From: Akkermansia muciniphila
GTDB lineage: Bacteria > Verrucomicrobiota > Verrucomicrobiia > Limisphaerales > SXTU01
Length of the DNA: 44,539 bases
NCBI GenBank assembly: GCA_945874145.1
Contig: CAMCFN010000035.1
Coordinates: forward strand, 1-44,539
Reading direction: 5' to 3'
The number at the start of each line of letters is the position of its first letter. The first letter of the stretch is position 1. This document shows positions 32,798 to 41,800 of the stretch, piece after piece. The notes under the pieces were generated by a model that saw only the letters and a list, made by a program, of their open reading frames with translations, did no database searches and was not told the origin of the DNA. A program made the position numbers and the translations under genes.

Positions 32798-33810
32798 ATC
32801 TCGCCGAAAGCACTGAAATCACGTGCAGGATGAGTGATCCGATTTATTGTGGGTTCACAGGAAATTGGGGATGTTTCCAGCCAAGCTGAGAACAGGTCTT
32901 GAATCTCAGCATCCGTTGGCTGGAGTTCCACGGGCCGAGCCGCGATGCGCCAGAATTTGAGCGACGCGAAAGAGTTGCGGTAGCGCTCAGTCAATCTCCC
33001 TTCAACCAGCTTGCAGAAATCCTCGTGGGTCTGGCGTTGAGGGTGGCGAGCAACATAGTCCCACCGCGAATAAACAACATGAACGTGAAGAGCCTCAGGA
33101 TTGTGTTTGACGACCGAAACCTGCCGTAGAAAGCCCAAGGCATTGTCGAACTCCGAGTGGCGTTTTGCGTTTCCGACCAGCGAGTCACAATCCAAGAAGA
33201 GCACAAGATGATCCGCACGGACGAGTGCCCGCTGGGCCGCGCAAAACTCCCGGGACGCCACCGCCTCGGGAAAAGTCTCCCCGGCTAGATCACTAATCAG
33301 AAGGTCGCTGTGACACCACGGCTCACCCTCGGGATGGACCCGGAGATGCAGGAAAGTATCGTTCTCTCTGCGTTGTGTGCGAGTAGTATCGGGCCGCACG
33401 GCACCGCTCGGTATCGTTGCAAGCCAAGTCGCACGCTCGAAAGCGCAAAGAGTCTTCGAGCCTGCGAATCTGACCTTCCGAAATAGCCCTTTCCGAAACA
33501 CTTCTCCAAGCCGAGCCAAAAACGTTGTCTTGCCTGCTCTTTGGGCACCAACGCAGAAGACCATGCGAACCGCGCGTTCGTTCATTACCCGCGAAGCTTC
33601 CGAGACGGTGAGCTTCTCCCCCGAATGAAAGCGATACGGCCGCAAAGCGCCAGCCAGGGCGGTCGCAGCGTCAATTGGTTCGAACGGAACTGCTCCCGAG
33701 GTGGCTCGGTCCGGCACAAGATGAGGGCAGGGTTGCTCGTGGCCCTCAAGGCAAGCCCCCGTAACGGCAACGCCACACTTTGGTTGGGAACAAGTCGGCA
33801 TGGTGTTCAA
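32794..33810 (-). CDS. Double-GTPase 2 (DO-GTPase2-like) with N-terminal Cys/His cluster
   Basis: 338 residues from a TTG at 33810 that overlaps the upstream stop; an ATG at 33801 is an alternative. The first 30 residues, 'CSQPKCGVAVTGACLEGHEQ' then PCPH, contain four Cys and two His and look like a small zinc-binding module. G1 is GAQRAGKT (88-95), G3 is DLAGE (175-179) in 'LLISDLAGETFPEA', then 'DHLVLFLDCDSLVG', and the G4-like strand is 'VHVVYSRWDYV'. It is paralogous to double-GTPase 1 and is expected to form the switch with it. Confidence 0.82.
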   Translation of the reverse strand: MNTMPTCSQPKCGVAVTGACLEGHEQPCPHLVPDRATSGAVPFEPIDAATALAGALRPYRFHSGEKLTVSEASRVMNERAVRMVFCVGAQRAGKTTFLARLGEVFRKGLFRKVRFAGSKTLCAFERATWLATIPSGAVRPDTTRTQRRENDTFLHLRVHPEGEPWCHSDLLISDLAGETFPEAVASREFCAAQRALVRADHLVLFLDCDSLVGNAKRHSEFDNALGFLRQVSVVKHNPEALHVHVVYSRWDYVARHPQRQTHEDFCKLVEGRLTERYRNSFASLKFWRIAARPVELQPTDAEIQDLFSAWLETSPISCEPTINRITHPARDFSAFGEI

Positions 33811-34817
33811 CTGAGCTGCTTTAAGGCCCTGAGAAACATCAGCTCTCGGAAATACTGGCGAGCCGCCTCAGCCGGCGAGGATTTGCCCTTTGTCGAAAGG
33901 TGCAGTTGCTTCAGGGCCTGCGCGTCCACCTTGCCGGCCTCGCGTTGAATGCCAAGTAGGCTTGCAATCGGCGTCAAATCGTTGGTGACTGATCCGGTTT
34001 CCGCATTTTTCACCCAGTCCGGGCTGGTGGTGCCAAGGATCTCAACCAGTGGTGTGGGTGAATCTGGATCGGCGCCGCATTGGCTAAGAACCTCATCCAG
34101 CAGTGATTCCACACTTCCCGCTGGCGGTAGGAGAGTGACGCGTTCAGCCGCCTCAGCCGCAGCAACCAACGCATAGTTCTTAGGAGTGAGTTTGTCGCGG
34201 CGTGTTTTGAGGATTGAACTCCGTCGACCAACGAGCCACCACAGAAACTGATTCTCCTCTGAAATTCGGCCCATGGTGTCGCCAAGCTCATTCACTGCGT
34301 CGCCAAGCAACCGAGTGGCACTCTCGTTCGACTGCCATCCTTCGGCTTCCATCGCCTCATTCAGCGCCTTAAAATGCGTCGCCACATTCGGCGCTGGCCG
34401 CATCCGTTCGGATTCTTTGGCCAAGTATTCTGCTGCGCGCAGCATAACCTCCTTGCAAATCGGCTGTACGCGGCCATGCGCGAAGGTCGCCGCGTGCAGA
34501 GCTAACGCCACTGCGTCGGCTTCATTGCACGGCTTGTCCATCAAGCTGTGAATTGCTGCTGTAGCCATCACGCGCAACAGCTCGGCGTTATTCTCTGGCG
34601 GAAATGTCGGTTCGAGTTTGACCAACGCTTCGCTAAGCCGCTTTCCGAACTCCGTCTCTGAGCCTGGAAACAGCACGAGCCGAAGCAACGGGCAAATGTC
34701 CGGGGCAGAGATTTTCTCAGCAAATTGCGCCGCTGCTTTCCATCGTGGCTCAAGAATGTCCGTGGCGGGTTTCAAATCCGCGCGCCCATGCCAGTGGTAA
34801 AAATGTGGATGCATCAT
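33807..34817 (-). CDS. GASH-like (GTPase-associated system helical) protein
   Basis: 336 residues from the ATG at 34817, which overlaps the phosphoesterase stop as ATGA; the frame runs further upstream but only as shadow. The protein is almost wholly helical, with 'MMHPHFYHWHGRADLKPATD' at the start and 'LTPKNYALVAAAEAAERVTLLPPAG' in the middle, matching the helical protein that accompanies double GTPases in predicted conflict systems. Residues 300-335 ('SSPAEAARQYFRELMFLRALKQL') form a final helix pair. It has no catalytic motif; a scaffold or sensor role is inferred from gene order. Confidence 0.72.
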   Translation of the reverse strand: MMHPHFYHWHGRADLKPATDILEPRWKAAAQFAEKISAPDICPLLRLVLFPGSETEFGKRLSEALVKLEPTFPPENNAELLRVMATAAIHSLMDKPCNEADAVALALHAATFAHGRVQPICKEVMLRAAEYLAKESERMRPAPNVATHFKALNEAMEAEGWQSNESATRLLGDAVNELGDTMGRISEENQFLWWLVGRRSSILKTRRDKLTPKNYALVAAAEAAERVTLLPPAGSVESLLDEVLSQCGADPDSPTPLVEILGTTSPDWVKNAETGSVTNDLTPIASLLGIQREAGKVDAQALKQLHLSTKGKSSPAEAARQYFRELMFLRALKQLS

Positions 34818-36151
34818 GGTTGTGTCCAGAATGGATTGGATTGTCCAATAAGCGTCTTGTCTTCGGTGGCGACGGCCTCCCAAAGCGAGGCGAGCTTGTT
34901 CCCCACCGTAGCGCGGTCGAACACCCGAGCCCAAAGCGTTTGTCCCTCGAATCGGGCGTCGGAGTCTTCCCAAACGCCTGCTGCTTTGACCGCTTCGTAG
35001 CGCCCGATAGGCCCTAGGCGAAAGAAGTGGATTATCAACTTTCTCCGCGCGGCGGCGAATGCTGCATCTTGAGCTGGTTCAGGGCTTTCTGTCACGGTCA
35101 TCGGTGATAATCGACTCAACAGTTTGGGTGGACCTTCTCCTAAATCAGACGCGGTAGCAATCCCCAGCGCAGGCAACGATTGTCGGTGTTGAAAGCACTT
35201 CGAAGCGTTTGAGTATGGTGAGTTGCAGAAGATGAACCTGGTTTTGTGCCAAACCCGGGCTTCGACCTCGGTAAGCAGGGATCTGGCAGCTCCGTGCTCA
35301 ACCGAGAGTCGAATCACGTTGTAACCCGGATTCCACTCCCTTTCGCCCCGGCTGGGATGCACAGCCCCGGCACAAACTCGAAGACCGTCACCCACCGAAA
35401 AGCAACGCGACTGGTGCTCATGGCCCGTGAGAACTACATGTGCATGTTTGCGAAGCCGGTCCTCGACGTGGTTGCCATCGATCAGCCAAGTCGAGGGATG
35501 ATGGCACATCACAAGATTCACACAGTCTTGCTTTACTCTCAAGCTGCGGAATTGGAAAGGGCTCACCAGCAGATTTGCTTTCATATCGCCTGAATCAGAC
35601 AGAAAAGCAGAGTTCAACCCGTGAAGGACCACAGGCGTGCCGTCATCGAGCACAGAGGTCAATCGGCACGCCCATGCCAACTCTTGTGCTGAGGTAGTTC
35701 CCAGCCGCCCATGTTGAGCAGCGAAGTCCCTGTATTCGCGGAGCGGCAGAAGAAAATCCCAGCTGCTGTCCGTGAGCTTACCCTGAAGATCGCCGTCACG
35801 TTCAGCCTCATCATTGATCTGCCTGAGAGATTGATGGGCGTCCCACATGATTGATCCTTTTTGCACATGGCATTGGTTCACATCATGGTTTCCTGGGACG
35901 GTGAAAAGGAACTCATCGGGGACGCCGGTTATCTTGCGGACTTCAGCGAACCACTCGCTCGCTCTTTCAAACTCTTCTGCAAGACCATGGTAAGCGACAT
36001 CGCCTGTCACCAGGATCGCATCAAAATGGGAACGCCCCTCTTTTCCCAAATCATCGAGAAGGGCGGCCCTGATCTCGTCGTCGAGCTCATACTGTGTCCC
36101 AGCCCCGGCGGTAACGAAATGGAGATCCGATAAGTGGAGAAATGTCAGCAT
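34814..36151 (-). CDS. Calcineurin-like metallophosphoesterase with C-terminal GTPase-associated adaptor (GAAD-like) domain
   Basis: 445 residues from the ATG at 36151. The phosphoesterase motifs are complete: 'LHLSDLHF' (D9, H11), 'LVTGDVAY' (D51), 'VPGNHDVN' (N88, H89, D90), 'VMCHHPS' and 'VVLTGHEHQS'. After a linker the last 85 residues, 'AFAAARRKLIIHFFRLGPIG' through 'LWARVFDRATVGNKLASLWEAV', look like the adaptor domain that links effectors to GTPase systems. The enzyme would hydrolyse a phosphodiester, perhaps nucleic acid or a nucleotide, and is the presumed effector. First gene of the five-gene operon; no promoter was assigned. Confidence 0.88.
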   Translation of the reverse strand: MLTFLHLSDLHFVTAGAGTQYELDDEIRAALLDDLGKEGRSHFDAILVTGDVAYHGLAEEFERASEWFAEVRKITGVPDEFLFTVPGNHDVNQCHVQKGSIMWDAHQSLRQINDEAERDGDLQGKLTDSSWDFLLPLREYRDFAAQHGRLGTTSAQELAWACRLTSVLDDGTPVVLHGLNSAFLSDSGDMKANLLVSPFQFRSLRVKQDCVNLVMCHHPSTWLIDGNHVEDRLRKHAHVVLTGHEHQSRCFSVGDGLRVCAGAVHPSRGEREWNPGYNVIRLSVEHGAARSLLTEVEARVWHKTRFIFCNSPYSNASKCFQHRQSLPALGIATASDLGEGPPKLLSRLSPMTVTESPEPAQDAAFAAARRKLIIHFFRLGPIGRYEAVKAAGVWEDSDARFEGQTLWARVFDRATVGNKLASLWEAVATEDKTLIGQSNPFWTQP

Positions 36152-36312
36152 ACGGCAGACGGTTTCGAGTCGAGCGCAAGACAACCCTGGAACTGCCGCA
36201 CCCAGGCCGAGACGTCGTTGCCCTCAGGCGGAACACCACGGCTGAGGCAGCGCACCAAGGCGAGTGCTTCTGGCCCCTCTTCCTGTTCCCCCGAGATGGC
36301 GTTCATTTGCAC

Positions 36313-36618
36313 CTACGCTACACAGTTCAGCCTGAGTTCGACAAGCCCCTCGTTCCAAGCTTGGTTAGTTGAACTGGTTCGACGGCGCAGCCTGACGGAA
36401 GGGGCACCTCCTGAGTGCAAGCTCCGGAAGTTGGGGGCAGCGATCCAACGGCAAAGTTCAGCGTGTGTTTGTGGGCCGTAGTTGCTGGGACGCTTGCGAG
36501 GCACGAGCACTCCGGTTCGTAGGGCTTGGCGGGCGGCTTGTTTGGTGGTTGGAATGCCGGAACGGAGGAGACATCGCCAAGCCCGGTAAGAAATCCCGAT
36601 GTCAGGAAAAATAATCAC
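36313..36618 (-). CDS. Possible small helix-hairpin-type protein upstream of the GTPase operon
   Basis: 101 codons from a GTG at 36618. The part 'ISYRAWRCLLRSGIPTTKQA' then 'LRTGVLVPRKRPSNYGPQTH' and 'AELCRWI' resembles a helix-hairpin-helix module like the C-terminal domain of RNA polymerase alpha. It reads in the operon's direction, 161 bases upstream of the phosphoesterase start. The C-terminal 40 residues look less protein-like, so the gene may be shorter or spurious. Confidence 0.4.
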   Translation of the reverse strand: MIIFPDIGISYRAWRCLLRSGIPTTKQAARQALRTGVLVPRKRPSNYGPQTHAELCRWIAAPNFRSLHSGGAPSVRLRRRTSSTNQAWNEGLVELRLNCVA

Positions 36619-36655
36619 ATCACCCTTACCTGGCGGTTACGGAAGGTTTCTGCGC

Positions 36656-37141
36656 TCACAGTCGCATCGTTAACTTCTCAGTCGTCACCTTCCCGGACAG
36701 CAGGCGATCGGTGTGAGCGCAGCGAATCTTGAAGTGGAGCTGCCCCTTGGCGATGAGCGCCAGTTTGTCCATTTCCATCAGGCTTCGTTCTCCCGGCATC
36801 AGTGAGTGACCTTTCCAGACGTCGCCGGGGGAAAGCTGGACGGGCAGTTTCGCAGTCGCTCGATACTTTGCGGAGACATTTTCGACGTGCTCAAAAAGGT
36901 GGAGCAGTCCCGGAAGGCCATCCTGATACTTAACGAGCATGATTTCCTCGACGGTGGTGGGTTTGTCGCCCCGGTTGCGGATCTCGTAGCAGATTGCCGC
37001 TTCATCGAGCATTTCGCGCAACTCCACTTTGACGGCAATGCGCGGGCGGGATCGGAGCCAGGTCCAGACGTTCCACGCAAAGCTCAGCGTTCCAAGCACG
37101 GCACCCCAAACCGCCAAGGCAGTTGTTTGAGTGGTGTTCAT
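36656..37141 (-). CDS. Membrane-anchored hypothetical protein
   Basis: 161 residues from the ATG at 37141, with a single N-terminal helix (about residues 8-29, 'ALAVWGAVLGTLSFAWNVWT') and a beta-rich body ('AVKVELREMLDEAAICYEIR', 'TTVEEIMLVKYQDG', 'LALIAKGQLHFKIRCAHTDR') that suggests an immunoglobulin-like cytoplasmic domain. No family name is known to me. The start overlaps the stop of a 41-codon ORF. It lies upstream of the GTPase operon on the same strand and could be an accessory or an independent cargo gene. Confidence 0.72.
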   Translation of the reverse strand: MNTTQTTALAVWGAVLGTLSFAWNVWTWLRSRPRIAVKVELREMLDEAAICYEIRNRGDKPTTVEEIMLVKYQDGLPGLLHLFEHVENVSAKYRATAKLPVQLSPGDVWKGHSLMPGERSLMEMDKLALIAKGQLHFKIRCAHTDRLLSGKVTTEKLTMRL

Positions 37142-37263
37142 GGAGAGAGGACTTGGCGAAAGGCAGTATTCTGAACTTGCTGAACGGCGAGCCACAGGGC
37201 GGCCTCAAGCTCAACTTTGCGTGCGGCTGATTTGCTGCTCATCTTCCCTCGGGCGTCCACCAT
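37138..37263 (-). CDS. Possible 41-residue protein coupled to the membrane protein
   Basis: An ATG at 37263 opens 41 codons ending in a TGA that overlaps the next ATG (ATGA). The sequence, 'KSAARKVELEAALWLAVQQV' and a short tail, is helical and amphipathic. Size and lack of homology leave it uncertain; the overlap is the main support. Confidence 0.4.
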   Translation of the reverse strand: MVDARGKMSSKSAARKVELEAALWLAVQQVQNTAFRQVLSP

Positions 37264-37632
37264 TGTATTCGTGTAGTGTTAATCCGGATAAAATTACTGG
37301 TTTGCTGGTAGCCTGGGAAGGAATTCCGACCGGGAAGGCGACCATGCAACGGCGGTGTTGGGTGATTTCTGGATGGGACGTCAGCGCGCTCTCCAACCCC
37401 CCTAGTGACTCGTTCCGACCGGCAAATGGCATTGGAAGTTCCGGTTGTGGACGGCAAACCGCAACGAACTTGTTCCGATTCCGTTGTAGCCACCCTTTGG
37501 TCGCTGGCGTTCGATGAGCTGAAGACTCAGGTAGGGAACATTCTTCCGCAGAATGCTGCCCTAACAGCTCAAGCTTGATTCGCAAGGTTTGAGCACAAGC
37601 GTGAATGGTCTCAAATTGCAGATCCAGTGAGC
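37264..37632. other. Stretch without a recognised gene
   Basis: Between the guaB fragment and the 41-codon ORF. Open frames exist on both strands but none resembles a protein, and composition is mixed. It may be decayed sequence joined to guaB by a past recombination. Confidence 0.4.
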
Positions 37633-38027
37633 GCGCCAGCACGTCGCCGATGAGTTGGTCCGGCAGGACCTTGATGGCTCTTGAATTAGGCCGTGCACAT
37701 GGTTTTTCACGCGGACCACTTCGTGGAGCTGCTGCTTCTCCGGCATGTTGTAGTGGATGAGCCCGAGCCCGCCATTCAGCAACATCGCGATGGCCATGCG
37801 CCCCTCGGTCACGGTGTCCATGTCCGAGGAGATGACCGGGATGTTGAGCTGAAGGCCGTCCGCGAGCGTGGTGTCGAGCTGCGTGTCGCGGGGGAGGATT
37901 TCGGAGTAAAGCGTGGCGAGGGTGACGTCGTCGTAGGTCAGCGCGGTGCCGGCCTGGTTCGGAAAAAGCGTTCCGCCGACTGGTAGAACTCAGCATCCAG
38001 GGAGTGGGCGGCGTTGGAATTTACCAT
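37633..38027 (-). pseudogene. guaB: guaB 5' fragment (IMP dehydrogenase), frameshifted and truncated
   Basis: Reading from the ATG at 38027 through two one-base deletions gives the first about 130 residues of IMP dehydrogenase: '[20 protein letters not shown]', then in the next frame '[19 protein letters not shown]', '[20 protein letters not shown]' and '[18 protein letters not shown]', then '[14 protein letters not shown]'. The shifts lie near 37961 and near 37677. Homology stops at about 37633, before the CBS domains end and far before the catalytic cysteine loop. IMP dehydrogenase makes XMP for GMP synthesis; this copy cannot work. A functional guaB must be elsewhere in the genome. Confidence 0.85.
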
Positions 38028-38079
38028 GCCATTTAATGCCCGCCGGGAGGTGCGGCTGGCAAGCGGGAAGTGCCGGGGC

Positions 38080-38095
38080 GCGGCGTTTACGCCGC
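38080..38095. repeat. GC-rich palindrome
   Basis: gcggcg-ttta-cgccgc forms a perfect six-base stem within a GC-rich stretch between the divergent guaB fragment and the secreted-protein operon. It could be a REP-like element or weak terminator. Confidence 0.5.
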
Positions 38096-38203
38096 TTCAC
38101 CGCCCGTCAGTTCAATGCCACATGCCTCGCCAGACTCCGCTCGCGCGCTGAAAGGGCCTGAAGACCCGCTGGATAACTTTTTGAGGAAACTTAAAAAAAA
38201 TCC

Positions 38204-38237
38204 TTGCATTACCCCCGCCTGTTTTGCGTATAAGACA
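38204..38237 (+). promoter_or_regulatory. Candidate sigma-70-type promoter of the RHS operon
   Basis: An A-tract is followed by ttgcat (-35-like) and gtataa/tataag (-10-like) at 18-19 bases spacing, about 80 bases upstream of the secreted-protein start. The spacing is slightly long; no experimental support. Confidence 0.4.
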
Positions 38238-38314
38238 AACCAACAAGCCCGCAACACACCGCTCCCGGCAGTAATGGACTGCCCACATTGCAACCAATCA
38301 AAACTGGAACGTGT

Positions 38315-38872
38315 ATGAACCTGCTCCCGTGTATCCTCCTCTGTGCCGTTGCCCTCTCCACCATTGCCGACGCTCCAGCGGCGGATGCCGTGTTGGTAGC
38401 CGCAGCTCCACCCCCAGCCATTGGTCTCCCACGGGCAGTTCGCAAAGGTGAACCGCCACCCCCACCAAAAGTGCCCACGCCCGCAATGTTCGGGCAGAGG
38501 GCCGAAGCGACCATTTCGCTTGGCAAAACGGCATATTCGCTGCGCCCCAATCAAGTCGGCTCGTTTGGTCGGATTCTCATCGGTCCAAAGGACAAAGCCG
38601 ACATTGAGATTGCCTACCCAAATGGGAAGCCGAGCGAAATCGTGATGGTCCAGCCGATGGATGGCGGACGGGTGGGCGATAAGCTCGGGGGACTCAAGCT
38701 TGAGTTGGACAAGCAGGGCAAACTCCGGTTCCAGTTCCAGGCCAACGAAGAGAGCGGTATCTATCGCGTGGTGCTAAGGAAGCAAACCGACATTAAAGTT
38801 GTCGAATTTTGGGTAGGTGACCTCCTACCCATATCTGAACGACGAAAGCCGGAGTTCAAAGATGCCAAGTAA
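38315..38872 (+). CDS. Secreted hypothetical protein preceding the RHS gene
   Basis: 185 residues with a signal peptide ('MNLLPCILLCAVALSTIADA', cleavage near AxA), a proline-rich linker, and a beta-rich domain ('AYSLRPNQVGSFGRILIGP', 'IVMVQPMDGGRVGDKLGGLK', 'SGIYRVVLRKQ'). No family recognised. It is 19 bases upstream of the RHS gene, so they are probably one transcript; it may help export or fold the RHS shell. A 14-codon frame (38274-38318) with a CPHC pair overlaps the start and could be a leader peptide, but evidence is thin. Confidence 0.75.
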   Translation: MNLLPCILLCAVALSTIADAPAADAVLVAAAPPPAIGLPRAVRKGEPPPPPKVPTPAMFGQRAEATISLGKTAYSLRPNQVGSFGRILIGPKDKADIEIAYPNGKPSEIVMVQPMDGGRVGDKLGGLKLELDKQGKLRFQFQANEESGIYRVVLRKQTDIKVVEFWVGDLLPISERRKPEFKDAK

Positions 38873-38891
38873 TAGGAACCGAGGAGGATTT

Positions 38892-41800
38892 ATGAACAAA
38901 AGTCGTATATGGGTCGCGGTGCTCCTCCTGAGTATCCAGACCAGCCTGCAAGCCCAATGTGGAAACAATGCCTTGTTTGGTCCCGGCGGACCGCCGCCTT
39001 GTGACCCGGCGACACAATGCTGCGTCGGTGGTCGGAGTGGACCTCCCCCTCCGTTTCTGCCCCCCGGGCTACCTCCGATGCCAGGCAGCGGCAGCGGCTC
39101 TGGATCGAGCGCACCCGGACTGGCGACCCCCGTGGGTGCTGGGGGAGTAGGTATGAATGCGTTCACCTCCTGGACGGGGAACGCCTACAGGATGGTTGAG
39201 GACCTTCCTCTATTTGCTGGAGCTGGTGAGCACATTCTAAATTGGAAGCGCATCCACAATACCCGGTTTACCGGTGCCACTTCGTTCTTCGGGCAGGGAG
39301 GAAACTGGCGGCACTCCTATCAATGGGAAATGGCAGCGGCATTCAGCGAATGGGGCGGGCCAGAGTCTGCGCTCAATATCTATTACCCAGATGGTCGGGT
39401 ACTTGGATTTTGGAGACTGGGAGAAGAAACAAACGAATGGCGTTCACTTCCATTCGCAACAGAATATCTAACCAAAACGAATGACGTTTTTGAACTCCAT
39501 ACTTCCGAAGGCTGGACGTACCGCTTTGTTACACTCACAAACGAATCCGGAAATTTCTATCAAATGCAAAATTTTTCTGACAGTCAACAAAATCTCTATG
39601 TGCTGACTTATGATACAAACAATCTTTTAGACCGAATCAGTGAGCCAGCGGGCCGATTCCTTCAGGTTGGCTGGCAGGATGGCCGCATATCCAGCATCAC
39701 CAACAGTGACGGGCGAGGCGTCAGCTATTCCTACCAGCTATTTGACACTAACGACCAAAACTCTGAGATAGTTCTAATTTCTGTAAACTACGCTGGAGCC
39801 GTCCAAGCCAGCTACACTTATTCACGCCAACTAGAAAATATGGCCCCCGTGATGCTGACTGCAAGCGACCCCTACTATCATGGAGGAGGAGCACAGATAA
39901 AATATGAGTATTCGACCAATGAGGTGTTATACAACAGCCCGTATGGGTTTGTCGTCCGCGAGCTCAACCCAATTACCGATCAGATTCTTGTCGAAATGAT
40001 TGCTGGCCATCCGAACAGGGAGGTAATCGTGCCCGGTGTAAGTTCAAATAGTTTCTCCCACTACAACGGGGTGGTTACTTCTGTTTGGAACATGTCCGAA
40101 GCGAATTCACAGACAAGATATTATACTCTTGAGTGGACCTATGGATACATAGACTCGATGACGGACGCCTTGGGACAAAAAACTTACTTCACGAACTCCC
40201 ATCTAAATAATTTGCTTGCTCGCGTTCAGGTGGATGGCGGGGATAGTCCTGTCAAGAGCGAGTTCTGGACGCGCGATGACCTGGACTTGGTGCTGACATA
40301 CGTGGACCCGCTGGGCCGCACCAACACCTACACGCGGGACAGCAGCCACCGCATCACACGGATTGACTACCCGGACGGCACCTATGAAACCTTTGCCTAC
40401 AACTCGCTTTCCAAGGTGACCCAGCACCGGCTGAAGAGCGGCGGCACTAATTCCTTCGCTTACACCACCAACGCCCTTTGCACCCATTTCACGAATGCCA
40501 TCGGTTACGTCACCGCATACACTTATGATGCCTACGACCGTTTGGCCTCGGTTATTGACGCACGCGGAAACACAAACAGCTACACCTATGACGCCCGTGG
40601 CTACCTCGTGAAGGCCACACACCCGGACGCCTCCTGGGTGGGCTTCGGCTACGACAATTACGGAAACCGGATCAAGCAGACCAACGAACTGGGCAAGGTC
40701 TGGACGTGGAACTTTAACGAACTGAACCAGATGACCAACGCCATTGATCCGCTGAACCGAATCACCACCTACGAATACACCTTGGGGGCTGGTGGTGGCG
40801 GATGCTGCGGCGGAGGCGGCGGCATGAGTAGCGCCCCGACGAAAATCATTACCCCGTCCGGCCGCACCAACGTCTTCCAGTATGACGCGGAAGGCCGCAA
40901 GGTGGCGGAGATCGTGGCCTACGGCACGGCCGAGGCCGCGACCAACCGCTTCGAGTATGACGCCGTGGGCAACCTCACCAACCGCATTGACGCCCTCGGC
41001 AATTCGTGGAAAGCCTACTACAACGAACTACGACAGCCCATCGCCGCCGTGGACCCGCTTGACCGGACGAACTCGTGGACTTATGATTTGCTGGGCAACA
41101 AGGTCTCCGAGACCCGCGCTGACGGCACCACCACCAGCTTTGGCTACGACAGCATGAGCCGGCTCATTGCCACCACCAACGCACTCGGCCACATCGAGAC
41201 CTATGGCTATGACGTGTTGGGCAACCTCATTCAGTTGGTGGACACCAAGGGCAACACCAACCAGTGGGCCTACGACCTCCTTGGTCACCGACTCTCCAAG
41301 ACCTACTCGGACAGCACGCGGGACCGCTACGCCTACGACGCCGTCGGCAACCTCGCTTACTTCACCAACGCCGCCAGCGAGGTGCAAACCATCGCCTACG
41401 ACAGCCGCAACCGGCCCACGCTCAAGAGCTGGAGTGCCAACGGCGACACCGAGGCCATAACCTACGACTCCGCCGGACGCCTGCTGACGCTCACCAACTC
41501 CATCAGTGTCCTCACCAATAGCTACGACGACGCGAACCAACTGACCGCTGAAAGCTCCACGCTGTATGCCCAGTCCACGCGGACTGTTAGCTACACCTAC
41601 AATCTGGACGGCCAGCGGCAATCGCTCACCTACCCCGCCGGCACTGTCATCACCAACGACTACAACGCGCGCGGCCTGCTGGCTTCCATCTCGGCCAACG
41701 GCCCGCCGCCGCTGGCCACCTTCGGCTATGATGCGCGCGGCTTCCGCACCTACCGTGCGTTTGAGAACGGCGTGGACACCTACTACACCAATGACGCCGC

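Noticed and set aside
36134..36481. Plus-strand frame overlapping the phosphoesterase start region
   Set aside because: No family resemblance, and it runs against the operon's direction; probably the divergent upstream region read by chance.
37211..37996. Minus-strand open frame of 261 codons across the guaB fragment
   Set aside because: It mixes a shadow frame of guaB with one true guaB segment; the IMP dehydrogenase homology switches frames, so this is not one gene.
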